Shown: positions 43,806-51,579 of the stretch, in pieces
Numbering within the stretch: the stretch's first letter is position 1
Layout: each line of letters starts with the position of its first letter
From: Streptomyces fuscichromogenes
GTDB taxonomy: Bacteria > Actinomycetota > Actinomycetes > Streptomycetales > Streptomycetaceae
Assembly: GCF_014645815.1 (NCBI RefSeq)
Contig: NZ_BMML01000022.1
Location: forward strand, 124,001-188,000
Length of the DNA stretch: 64,000 nt
Direction of reading: 5' to 3'
Program-made: the position numbers and the translations under genes
The notes under the pieces: generated by a model
Databases searched by the model: none
Told to the model about the DNA's origin: nothing
The model's input: the letters and a program-made list of their open reading frames with translations, nothing else

Positions 43806-43926
43806 CCGTCCGAGCGTAGCGGCGTTCGCCGGGCTCCTCGGCTGTCACCGGGCACCGGACCGGCATACTTCCGGGCACCTCGTCAGGTACCCGCGGGCAT
43901 CGGGCCGGCCGGTTCCGGGCATCGGG

Positions 43927-46107
43927 TCAGGGACCGGCCGCGGTCACGGCGAGCCGTTCCGGTTCCGTCCGCCGACCGGGGCGCAGGGGCCGTGGCGTCC
44001 ACCAGTTCCACCTGCCGAGCAGGATCATCGCGGCGGGCAGGACCACGGCCCGGATGATCGTGGCGTCCAGCAGGATGGCCGCGGCGAGCCCGACACCGAG
44101 CTGCTTCATGTCCAGGGTGGACAGCGTGCCGAAGATCGAGAAGACGGCGACCATGACCACGGCGGCGCTGGTCACGGTCCCGGCCGAGCCGGTGATGCCG
44201 TGCGCCACGGCCTGCCGGGTCGGCATTCCGTCGCGGACGGCCTCCTGGATCCGGCTCACCACGAAGACGTGGTAGTCCATGGACAGCCCGAAGAGCACCA
44301 CGAACAGGAACAGCGGCAGCCAGGTCACGATCCCGCCGTTGGACCGGAAACCCAGCGCCGCCTCAGCCCAGTGGTGCTGGAAGACCAGTGTCAGCAGTCC
44401 GTACGAGGCCGCCGCGGACAGCGAGTTCAGCACGATCGCGGTGAGCGCGACGACCGGCGCCCTGAAGGTGGCCAGCAGCACGGCGACGGTGAGCACGAGC
44501 ACGAAGCCGATCGCCCACGGCATCGCGTCGGCCACGTCGGACCCGAAGTCGGCGTTCATCGCGATCCACCCGCCGACCGCGTACCGGGCGTCGGGCAGCC
44601 CCGACAGCGCCGCCGGCGCCAGCCGCTGCCGCAGCTCGTCCACGGACCGTCTCGCCCCGTCGGTGCCCGCCTGGTAGCGCACGCCCACGTCGAGCACGGA
44701 CACCGTCCGGTCCCGCGAGGTCCGCAGCCGCGGCCGGGTGTCCTGGGCGAACAGCGGGTCCTGCCGGACGCGCCCGCCGAGGCCGGTCAGCGCCCGGCGT
44801 ACCCGGGTCGCCTGGTCGGCGGGCGCGCGGACGGCGATCTGGAGCGAGGAGCCCGTGCTCGGGAACGCGTCGAGGAGCCGGTCGTAGCTCCGCATGATCG
44901 GTATCGAACGGGGCAGGTCGGCGTCATCGGGCAGCTTCAGTGTCATGCTCAGCGCCGGGGCGGCGAGCGCGAGCAGAGCGACGACGGCGACCGCGAGGGT
45001 CGGCCCGGGGCGTCGCAGAGCGGGCCGCAGCACCGTCGGCCAGAAGCGGCCTTCGCTCTCCCGACGGGCGGTCAGCCGCCACACCAGCGGCACGCGCGGC
45101 CGGTCGAGCAGGCGGCCGAGCCCGGCCAGCAGTGCGGGCAGCACCGTGACCGAGCCCAGCACCGCCACGGTGACCACCAGGATCGCGCCGATCGCCAGCG
45201 AGTGGAACGTCGAGCCGTTCGCGATGAACAGGCCGCCCATGGCGACCGTGACCGCCAGCCCGGAGACCACGACCGCGTGCCCGGAGGTGGCCGCCGCGAT
45301 CTCGACCGCGTCCGCGGAAGTACGGCCCTTGGCCCGTTCCTCGCGTTCGCGCCGCAGGTAGAACAGGGAGTAGTCGACCCCGACCGCCATCCCGACCAGC
45401 AGGATGACGCTGTTCAGCGCGTCGGTCGCCGGCACCAGGTGGGAGGAGAGCGCGGACAGCCCGATCGCCGCCCCCACCGACGACAGGGCCAGCAGCACCG
45501 GCACTCCGGCGGCGACCAGCGCCCCGAAGGCCACCAGCAGGATCACCAGCGTGACCGGAATGCTGATGAGCTCCGCCTTGTGGAAGTCTCCCTGGATACG
45601 GCTGGTCAGGGCCTCGTCCATCGAGGCGTCTCCGACCTCCTCCACCCGCAGCCCCGGGTAGCCCTTCGCGACGGCGGCCGTCGCGTCCAGCAGCGCCCGG
45701 ACGTGTTCTGCCGCGTCGTCGCCGGGACCCGCCATCTCGGCCCGGACCAGCAACGCCGAACCGTCCGGCGCGAGTTCGGCCGGGTCCACCTCCGCGACCT
45801 CCGGAAGTGTCCGGAAGCGGGCCACGACACCCGCGGCGGCACGCCGGGCGGCCGCCTCGTCCAGTGCCCCGAATCGCGCGCTGACCAGCACGTTCTCCAC
45901 CGCGGGTGCGGGGAACCGGCCGCTGTCCACGATCTCGGCCGCACGGCCCGACTCCCCCGACGAGAAGTCGGCGTCGCTCGTCCTGGTCCCGACCGCGCCG
46001 CCCGCCCCGACGCAGACCGCGACGAACAGCGCCCAGGCGCAGATCGCCCGCCACGGATGTGTCGCGCTCCATCGCGCGATCCGCACCGTCATCATCCGGC
46101 GTTCCAC
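43927..46107 (-). CDS. MMPL-family (RND-type) membrane exporter
   Basis: A 726-aa transporter with about twelve membrane helices in two repeats, each starting after a large extracytoplasmic loop (residues 45-165 and 390-530). GMAVGVDYSLFYLRREREER and LFGLSMDYHVFVVSRIQEAV are the MMPL hallmark segments with the proton-relay Asp-Tyr. Family members export lipids or drugs using the proton gradient. The GTG at 46107 is preferred because GAGGAGA lies upstream. It is transcribed toward the two-component system, and its upstream region is a near copy of that of the deformylase. Confidence 0.93.
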   Translation of the reverse strand: MERRMMTVRIARWSATHPWRAICAWALFVAVCVGAGGAVGTRTSDADFSSGESGRAAEIVDSGRFPAPAVENVLVSARFGALDEAAARRAAAGVVARFRTLPEVAEVDPAELAPDGSALLVRAEMAGPGDDAAEHVRALLDATAAVAKGYPGLRVEEVGDASMDEALTSRIQGDFHKAELISIPVTLVILLVAFGALVAAGVPVLLALSSVGAAIGLSALSSHLVPATDALNSVILLVGMAVGVDYSLFYLRREREERAKGRTSADAVEIAAATSGHAVVVSGLAVTVAMGGLFIANGSTFHSLAIGAILVVTVAVLGSVTVLPALLAGLGRLLDRPRVPLVWRLTARRESEGRFWPTVLRPALRRPGPTLAVAVVALLALAAPALSMTLKLPDDADLPRSIPIMRSYDRLLDAFPSTGSSLQIAVRAPADQATRVRRALTGLGGRVRQDPLFAQDTRPRLRTSRDRTVSVLDVGVRYQAGTDGARRSVDELRQRLAPAALSGLPDARYAVGGWIAMNADFGSDVADAMPWAIGFVLVLTVAVLLATFRAPVVALTAIVLNSLSAAASYGLLTLVFQHHWAEAALGFRSNGGIVTWLPLFLFVVLFGLSMDYHVFVVSRIQEAVRDGMPTRQAVAHGITGSAGTVTSAAVVMVAVFSIFGTLSTLDMKQLGVGLAAAILLDATIIRAVVLPAAMILLGRWNWWTPRPLRPGRRTEPERLAVTAAGP

Positions 46108-46160
46108 TGGTGTCTCCTCGGTTCCTCGGTGTCGGCGGGCGCCAGTTGGCCGCGCGGAGT

Positions 46161-46273
46161 TCATTCAGTCAGGACGGACGGGCGAGATCGTCACTCGTTG
46201 GCGGCCGATTTCCGCGGCGCCGTCACTCCCCCGACCGACGGCGTCCGGCTTCGGTGTCATTCCGAGGAATGAC
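46161..46273 (-). promoter_or_regulatory. MMPL upstream region with palindromic operator
   Basis: Contains TCATTCAG (46161), ATCGTCACTCGTTG (46187-46200) and GTCATTCCGAGGAATGAC (46256-46273), a palindrome with perfect 8-bp arms around GA. Order, sequence and spacing match 41775-41887; TCATTC/GAATGA half-sites occur at both ends. Probable target of the NarL-type regulator. Confidence 0.78.
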
Positions 46274-46274
46274 T

Positions 46275-46440
46275 CCGCGGCCTGGTGACAACTCGTGGCG
46301 TGAGCAGTTCAGCGGTCACGGGGCGTGCGGCGGCGACCCGTGGGTCGACGGCCTCGACCTGACCGACCTGAGGTCGGCCTTCCACCCCGACGCGGCCGGG
46401 TACGAGAAGGGTTGTGCCGCGAAGCTCATCAGCATGAGCC
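46275..46440 (+). pseudogene. SGNH/GDSL hydrolase, C-terminal remnant
   Basis: About 50 codons resemble the end of secreted SGNH lipases: FSGHGACGGDPWVDGLDL, then TDLRSAFHPDAAGYEKGCAA, which carries the catalytic Asp-x-x-His (here FHP). Nothing upstream belongs to the enzyme, and the promoter palindrome of the exporter ends directly before it. It is a decayed fragment. Confidence 0.55.
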
Positions 46441-46624
46441 GGCTCCTCGGCGGCCGCGGTTCCCTCCGGGGCCTGCCGCAGGTGACCGGCCCTCGGCAGC
46501 ACCCTGCCCCGCCGCACCGCCATGTCGGACACGGCCGGGGTCCATGCCGGGCAGGGCGCGTCCTGGCGGAAGTACGGGGTGCACCGGGACCGGTACGCGG
46601 GCACGGAGACGAAAGGGCTGTCGG

Positions 46625-46825
46625 ATGGGCACGATGGACGGACTCGTCCTGGATCCCGTCTACACCGGGCGGGCCATGGCCGGGCTCGTCGCGGCCGTGC
46701 GCGAGGGGGACATCCGTCCGGGTGAGCGCACCGTCTTCGTCCACACCAGAGGGCTGCTCGGGCTCTTCGGCCACCAGGAGGCGCTACGTCGGGCCGCGGA
46801 GGTTCTCGCGAGCAGCACGGTGTGA
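46625..46825 (+). pseudogene. D-cysteine desulfhydrase/ACC deaminase-type PLP enzyme, C-terminal remnant
   Basis: 66 codons starting MDGLVLDPVYTGRAMAGLVA match the very end of this PLP family; VFVHTRGLLGLFG corresponds to the usual HTGG-x-P-x-LF phosphate-binding end but with the second Gly and the Pro lost. The N-terminal 250 or so residues, including the PLP lysine, are absent. A short peptide could be made, but it cannot be an enzyme. Confidence 0.6.
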
Positions 46826-46878
46826 GGACGGTGCGGGGGCGGAGCGGGGCGTCGCCCGGGTCGTGTGATGCTGGCGTC

Positions 46879-47379
46879 ATGACTGAGGGATGCGTGGTCG
46901 CCGTGGTTCGCCGGCCGGACCTGGACTCCTCCGCCGTGGACGGGCTCCCCGCGCTGCTTGCGGACTACCACCTGCGGACGGAGGCCGAGAAGGGCGTGGC
47001 CGTCGCCGGTGCGGACGCGCTGCCGGAGCGCTACCGGGCGGAGATCGTCGACCCGCGGACCGCGTACGCCGACGACGCCGTGCTGGTGGCCCGGTGCGGG
47101 GACACCGCGGTGGGCTGTCTGGTGGTGACCTCGCCCGCGGACGGGCGATCCGAGATCAAGAGGGTGTGGACGGACCCCGCGTTCCGGGGCCGGGGCATCG
47201 CGTCCGAGTTGCTCGCCGCCGCACTCGCGCATGCCGCTGCGGGCGGCGCGGACACCGTGCGGCTGTCGGTGTGGGACTGGCGGGCCGGGGCCATCGCCCT
47301 GTACGAGCGCTTCGGCTTCGCCGTCACCGAGTCATGGGACGAGCGCGGCCGACTGGTGTGCATGGAGCGCGCCGTGTGA
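46879..47379 (+). CDS. GNAT-family N-acetyltransferase
   Basis: A 166-aa acetyltransferase of the Gcn5-related fold. Motif A, which binds acetyl-CoA, is VWTDPAFRGRGIASELLAAA; motif B is VRLSVWDWRAGAIALYERFGF. An N-terminal helical segment of 40 residues precedes the fold. Substrate unknown; the closest-looking relatives act on small molecules. ATG at 46879 has a weak ribosome site, and an upstream in-frame start cannot be excluded. Confidence 0.88.
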   Translation: MTEGCVVAVVRRPDLDSSAVDGLPALLADYHLRTEAEKGVAVAGADALPERYRAEIVDPRTAYADDAVLVARCGDTAVGCLVVTSPADGRSEIKRVWTDPAFRGRGIASELLAAALAHAAAGGADTVRLSVWDWRAGAIALYERFGFAVTESWDERGRLVCMERAV

Positions 47380-47449
47380 GCGGTCCCGGGCAGTACCGGC
47401 TCGCGCCCGGCGTGCCCGCGGTGCGCGCAGGGTGGGTGCCGTGGCGGGC

Positions 47450-48112
47450 TCATCCGGTGGCCCCGGGGAGCGGAAGGGATCGCTCCACCTCGACCGTCGT
47501 GGTGACCCGGGTGAGAGCGGGCCGGCGCGGGACCGAGCCGAACCCGAACCGCACGGGAGGTTCGACCGGTGCGAGCGCGCCCAGGTCCGCACCGTCGTGG
47601 ACGCCCGACAGCTCACGGATCGCGAGCAGGTCCCGCGCGCCGTACCACTCCCTGCGGCCGCTGCCCGCGCTGCCGCGGGTCCGTACGCCGGGCAGCAGTA
47701 CGCGGGCGACCCCGTCCGTGATCACGGACCACGCCGGGCGGCGGGCGAGCGGGCCGGGAACGGCGTGCAGCAGGTGGCCGAGGAGGGTACGGCGCCCGGT
47801 GGTGAAGCGCAGGCGGAGCGGATCCGCCGTGACGGTCCAGGTGTCCGCGAGGACGGCGACGGCGACCGGTACGACATGCACCGTGTCGAAGTCGTAGGTA
47901 CCGCTGACGAATTCGGCCGTTGGCCGGGTCGGTGCGAACAACAGCCTTTCCCCGTCGCTCCGTTCCAGCATCACATCGCTGAACGGGCCGAACGGCGACC
48001 GGGGCCAGTGGCCCACCACGACGCGGGTGCCGGAGGTGGTGCCCAGGCCCGCGATCCAGCCGTCGAAGCGCAGCCGGGGGCGCCGGGCGCCCGGTCGCAA
48101 CAGCCGCTCCAT
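47450..48112 (-). CDS. Conserved hypothetical protein
   Basis: A 220-aa soluble protein I do not recognise with certainty. It has VVVGHWPRSPFGPFSDVMLE near residue 32 and alternating strand patterns through DFDTVHVVPVAVAVLADTW, followed by an Arg-rich stretch and SGRREWYGARDLL. The strand pattern recalls acetoacetate decarboxylase-like or DUF2071-like beta folds, but this is only a guess. It stands alone, convergent with the acetyltransferase and divergent from the phosphoesterase at 48301. ATG at 48112. Confidence 0.7.
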   Translation of the reverse strand: MERLLRPGARRPRLRFDGWIAGLGTTSGTRVVVGHWPRSPFGPFSDVMLERSDGERLLFAPTRPTAEFVSGTYDFDTVHVVPVAVAVLADTWTVTADPLRLRFTTGRRTLLGHLLHAVPGPLARRPAWSVITDGVARVLLPGVRTRGSAGSGRREWYGARDLLAIRELSGVHDGADLGALAPVEPPVRFGFGSVPRRPALTRVTTTVEVERSLPLPGATG

Positions 48113-48300
48113 GCGTCCGCCTTCCCCTCGTGGTCCCGTACGAGCCGGCCTCACCGCGGAATATACGGTCGGCCGGCCGCCGGGCCCGGGAGCGCCGTGG
48201 CGGAGGGAGGGACGAGACCGAAGGGAACCGGCCCGTCCGGCCGCGCCACGGGCGACCGGATACAGTGCGCGAGACGGCAGCCCGGTCAGAGAGGGTAAGC

Positions 48301-49521
48301 GTGACCGACACCAGCAACACCCGACGCGCCGACAGCGAAGCGCAGGATCCGGGGCAGAGCCCGCTGCTCCGCCTGATGCGCTACATCCCCCTGATCGCCC
48401 CCGTCCTGCTGTGGGCCGTGCCCTGCTGGGTGCTCCTGTACACCGGCCAGCACTGGCCGCTGCCCGTCTCGCTGACCGGCACCGCGCTGTTCGTCCTCGG
48501 CCTGTGCGGTATGCCGCTCGCGATGGTGCGCGGCCACGGCCGCCGCCAGCAGGACCGGGCGGCGATAGTCGGTGACACCCTGCTGGGCACCAGCTGGGTG
48601 CTGTTCACCTGGTCCGTCCTGCTCGGGGTCCTGCTGCGGCCGGCCCTGGCCGTGAGTGGCGTGGGCGACGGCCAGGACCGGGCCAGGACCGTCACCTGGG
48701 CGGTCCTCGGTACCGCCGCCGTGCTGCTCGGCTGGGGGTACGCCGAAGCCCGCCGGGTGCCGCGCGTGCGCCGGCTCGACGTGCGACTCCCGCGGCTGGG
48801 CGCCGGGTTGGACGGCATCCGGGTCGCTCTGATCACCGACACCCACTACGGCCCGCTCGATCGCGCCCGGTGGTCGGCGCGGGTGTGCGAGACGGTGAAC
48901 TCGCTGGAGGCCGACCTGGTCTGCCACACCGGCGACATCGCCGACGGCACGGCCGAACGCCGCCGCGCCCAGGCCCTCCCCCTCGGTACCGTGCGGGCCA
49001 CCCATGCCCGGGTCTACGTCACCGGCAACCACGAGTACTACACCGAGGCCCAGGGCTGGGTCGACCTGATGGACGAGCTGGGCTGGGAGCCGCTGCGCAA
49101 CCGCCATCTGCTGCTCGAACGCGGCGGCGACACCCTCGTCGTCGCCGGGGTGGACGACGTCACCGCCGAGTCCTCGGGCCTGGCGGGCCACCGCACCGAC
49201 CTCGCCGGAGCCCTGGCCGGTGCCGACCCCGACCTGCCCGTCCTGCTCCTGGCGCACCAGCCCAAGTTCGTCGACCGGGCGGCAGCCGGCGGCATCGACC
49301 TCCAGCTCTCCGGCCACACCCACGGCGGCCAGATCTGGCCCTTCCACCACCTGGTCCGCATCGACCAGCCGGCCCTCGCCGGTCTCAGCCGGCACGGCGC
49401 CCGCACCCTCCTCTACACCAGCCGCGGCACCGGCTTCTGGGGCCCGCCGTTCCGTGTCTTCGCCCCCAGCGAGATCACCCTGCTCGTACTCCGCTCCCCG
49501 CAGCTGACCGCCGCGCCGTAG
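48301..49521 (+). CDS. Membrane-anchored metallophosphoesterase (calcineurin-like)
   Basis: A 406-aa protein. Residues 25-150 hold four hydrophobic segments; residues 165-395 are the phosphoesterase domain with all metal motifs: ITDTHYGP, HTGDIADG, TGNHEYY, LAHQP and SGHTHGGQ. This layout matches YkuE/YaeI-like proteins of the cell envelope, some of which act on lipid pyrophosphates. The GTG at 48301 follows GAGAGGG. A neighbouring PAP2 phosphatase lies 1.3 kb downstream. Confidence 0.9.
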   Translation: MTDTSNTRRADSEAQDPGQSPLLRLMRYIPLIAPVLLWAVPCWVLLYTGQHWPLPVSLTGTALFVLGLCGMPLAMVRGHGRRQQDRAAIVGDTLLGTSWVLFTWSVLLGVLLRPALAVSGVGDGQDRARTVTWAVLGTAAVLLGWGYAEARRVPRVRRLDVRLPRLGAGLDGIRVALITDTHYGPLDRARWSARVCETVNSLEADLVCHTGDIADGTAERRRAQALPLGTVRATHARVYVTGNHEYYTEAQGWVDLMDELGWEPLRNRHLLLERGGDTLVVAGVDDVTAESSGLAGHRTDLAGALAGADPDLPVLLLAHQPKFVDRAAAGGIDLQLSGHTHGGQIWPFHHLVRIDQPALAGLSRHGARTLLYTSRGTGFWGPPFRVFAPSEITLLVLRSPQLTAAP

Positions 49522-49526
49522 CACCG

Positions 49527-49555
49527 TTGACAGGCACCGGGAACGGCGCGAGGGT
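49527..49555 (+). promoter_or_regulatory. Possible promoter of the flavoprotein gene
   Basis: TTGACA at 49527-49532 and GAGGGT 17 bp later (49550-49555), 38 bp before the TTG at 49593. The -35 is perfect, the -10 poor. Confidence 0.4.
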
Positions 49556-49592
49556 GAGGGTTCTGCTCCGCTCCGAGACCGGAGGTCGGCCC

Positions 49593-50777
49593 TTGCCCGG
49601 TTCGTCAGCACCTCGGTCGGACACCGACCTCGTCGCACGCGTACGCGAGCTCCAGCCGCTCATCCGCTCGCACGCCTTGCGCGCGGAGCAGCAGCGGCGG
49701 GTGACGGGCGAGGTCGTCGAGGCGCTCACGGGCGCCGGGATCCACCGGATGAACGTTCCCCGCCACTACGGGGGTCACCAGACCTCGTTACGGACTCAGG
49801 TCGACGTGCTGAGCGAGGTCTCCGCCGCGTGCGGGTCGGCCGGATTCATGGCGTTGATCCAGGCCGGGTGCGCGTTCATCGCGGCCCTGTTCCCCGACGA
49901 CGCCCAGGACGAGATCTTCACCCGTCCCGAGGTACGGATCGGTGGCACTCTCGTCCCGGGCTCGAAAGCCGCTCCCGTGCACGACGGTTATGTGGTGAAC
50001 GGGAACTCGCCCTTCGCGACCGGCTGTCAGGACGCCGACTGGCATCTGCTGACCGCGCTGGACGACACCGGGGACGGCCCGCCGGAGATGCTGTGGCTGG
50101 CGATCCCCATGACGGACCTCAAGGTGCTGGACGACTGGAACGTCTCGGGTCTGGCCGGAAGCGGCAGCAACACCGTCGTCGCCCAGGACGTTCACGTGCC
50201 CGCCCATCGCGTCCTGCCGGTAGGGCCGTTGCTGGGGGGCACGTTCCCGTCGCGGCGCAACGGCACCGACCCCTTCTACCGGATGCCGGTGCTCCTGCTG
50301 TTCTGTGTCTGGACGGCCGCGAACGCCCTCGGTCTGGCACGCGCGGCCCTGACCGAGTTCAGCGGGCGCATCCATCAGCGGGGCATCACGTACACCTTCT
50401 ACGAGCGCCAGCACGAAGCCCCGGTGACCCATCTCCAGTTCGCCGAGGCCGCGTTGAAGATCTCCTCCGCGGAACTGCTCACCGCCGACTTCGTGCGGCT
50501 GATCGAATCCAGGGTGGCCGCCGGTGAGCCGTTCACGACGCAGGAGCGGGCCCGTACCAGGGCGCAGTGCGGGTACGTGACGCGGTTGTGCAAGGAGGCC
50601 GCCGACCTGATCGGGTCGGCTTCGGGTGCCTCGTCCCTGCAACGCGAGGTGCCGGTCCAGCGGATCGTCCGGGACCTGAACGCCCTGAGCCTGCACTCGT
50701 TCGTCAACCCCACCGCCAACCTGGAGCTGTACGGCAGGGTACTGTCGGGGCTCGACGCAGGGACGCCGTTTCTCTAG
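49593..50777 (+). CDS. Acyl-CoA dehydrogenase-fold flavin monooxygenase-like protein
   Basis: A 394-aa protein with the acyl-CoA dehydrogenase fold but of the HsaA/DszC-like flavin-dependent monooxygenase branch: MNVPRHYGGHQTSLRTQVDV, then NGNSPFATGCQDADW and WNVSGLAGSGSNTVVAQDV, which corresponds to the branch's W-x-x-G-x-x-x-TGS-type flavin loop. The C-terminal SLHSFVNPTANLELYGRVL replaces the QIxGG motif of true dehydrogenases. It would use reduced flavin to hydroxylate an aromatic or related substrate, but no reductase gene is adjacent. The TTG at 49593 has GGAGG seven bases upstream; a GTG at 49554 is the alternative. Confidence 0.82.
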   Translation: MPGSSAPRSDTDLVARVRELQPLIRSHALRAEQQRRVTGEVVEALTGAGIHRMNVPRHYGGHQTSLRTQVDVLSEVSAACGSAGFMALIQAGCAFIAALFPDDAQDEIFTRPEVRIGGTLVPGSKAAPVHDGYVVNGNSPFATGCQDADWHLLTALDDTGDGPPEMLWLAIPMTDLKVLDDWNVSGLAGSGSNTVVAQDVHVPAHRVLPVGPLLGGTFPSRRNGTDPFYRMPVLLLFCVWTAANALGLARAALTEFSGRIHQRGITYTFYERQHEAPVTHLQFAEAALKISSAELLTADFVRLIESRVAAGEPFTTQERARTRAQCGYVTRLCKEAADLIGSASGASSLQREVPVQRIVRDLNALSLHSFVNPTANLELYGRVLSGLDAGTPFL

Positions 50778-50835
50778 CCGCCCTCCGGGTGGCGGGCAGC
50801 GGCGGGGTGGGCGGAGACGGCGGGGAGGGCTCGCG

Positions 50836-51558
50836 TTGGATCGCCTGGCAGGAGCGGACCCGGAAGTCGGCCCGGCACGGTCCGCGGCGCGCGCGGTGCT
50901 CCCCCCGGTGCTGCGCGGGTCTCTCGGGCTGGTCGCGGTGCTCGCCTCGCTGGTGGTCCTCGCTCTCGGGGTCAGGTACGCCGGTCACAGCGAGCCCGGC
51001 AGGGTGGACAGCTGGCTCTTCCCGCCGACGGCGGACAGTGTGCGGCCGCCGTGGCGGCACGTCGCCCTGGTCCTGGACTTCCTGGGGGAACCCGTGGGGT
51101 CGGCGTTGGTGATCGTGGCCGGGGTGGCGGGCTGCCTGCTGCTGCTGCGGCCCCGGGCGGCGGTGCTCGTCGTGGCCGGCGCCGGACTGACGGTGGGGAC
51201 GACCACGCTGCTCAAGCACGTGGTGGGACGCACCATCCACGGCCCCGGCAACCTGTCCTACCCGAGCGGGCACACCGCCTTCTTCACCGCGCTCGCCCTC
51301 ATGGCGGCGCTGCCCACGGCCGGCCGGCTCGGCCTCGGCAGGACGGCCGGCACGTCACTCGTGCTCGCCGCGGCGCTGGTGGCCGGCGCCGTCATGGGCT
51401 GGGCGGAGGTCGGCCTGGGCGCGCACTACCCGACCGACGCCCTCGGCGGCTGGTGCACCGCGCTGGCGGTGGTACCGGCGACCGCGTGGCTGGTCGACCG
51501 GACGGCCGACCGGACGGCCGACCGGACGGCCGCGGGGCCACCCGGCCGGCCGGCCTAG
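50836..51558 (+). CDS. PAP2-family membrane phosphatase
   Basis: A 240-aa protein with five to six membrane helices. PAP2 motifs: KHVVGRTIHGP, YPSGHTAFFTALAL and GLGAHYPTDALGG. The first motif's usual RxRP is altered and the Arg before GAH of motif 3 is Gly, so activity may be reduced or special. Likely acts on a lipid phosphate or pyrophosphate. The C-terminus has a DRTA-DRTA-DRTA repeat encoded by a 12-bp tandem repeat. TTG start at 50836 after GGGAGGG. Confidence 0.85.
   Translation: MDRLAGADPEVGPARSAARAVLPPVLRGSLGLVAVLASLVVLALGVRYAGHSEPGRVDSWLFPPTADSVRPPWRHVALVLDFLGEPVGSALVIVAGVAGCLLLLRPRAAVLVVAGAGLTVGTTTLLKHVVGRTIHGPGNLSYPSGHTAFFTALALMAALPTAGRLGLGRTAGTSLVLAAALVAGAVMGWAEVGLGAHYPTDALGGWCTALAVVPATAWLVDRTADRTADRTAAGPPGRPA
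51496..51531. repeat. 12-bp tandem repeat at the PAP2 C-terminus
   Basis: Three perfect copies of GACCGGACGGCC, coding DRTA three times in the cytoplasmic tail. Copy-number change keeps the frame. Confidence 0.88.
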
Positions 51559-51579
51559 GCCGGCGCCGCTGACGTCATG

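Noticed and set aside
46325..46825. A complete 166-aa gene
   Set aside because: Only the last 66 codons resemble a family; the preceding part is Arg/Pro-rich noise and overlaps the SGNH remnant in another frame.
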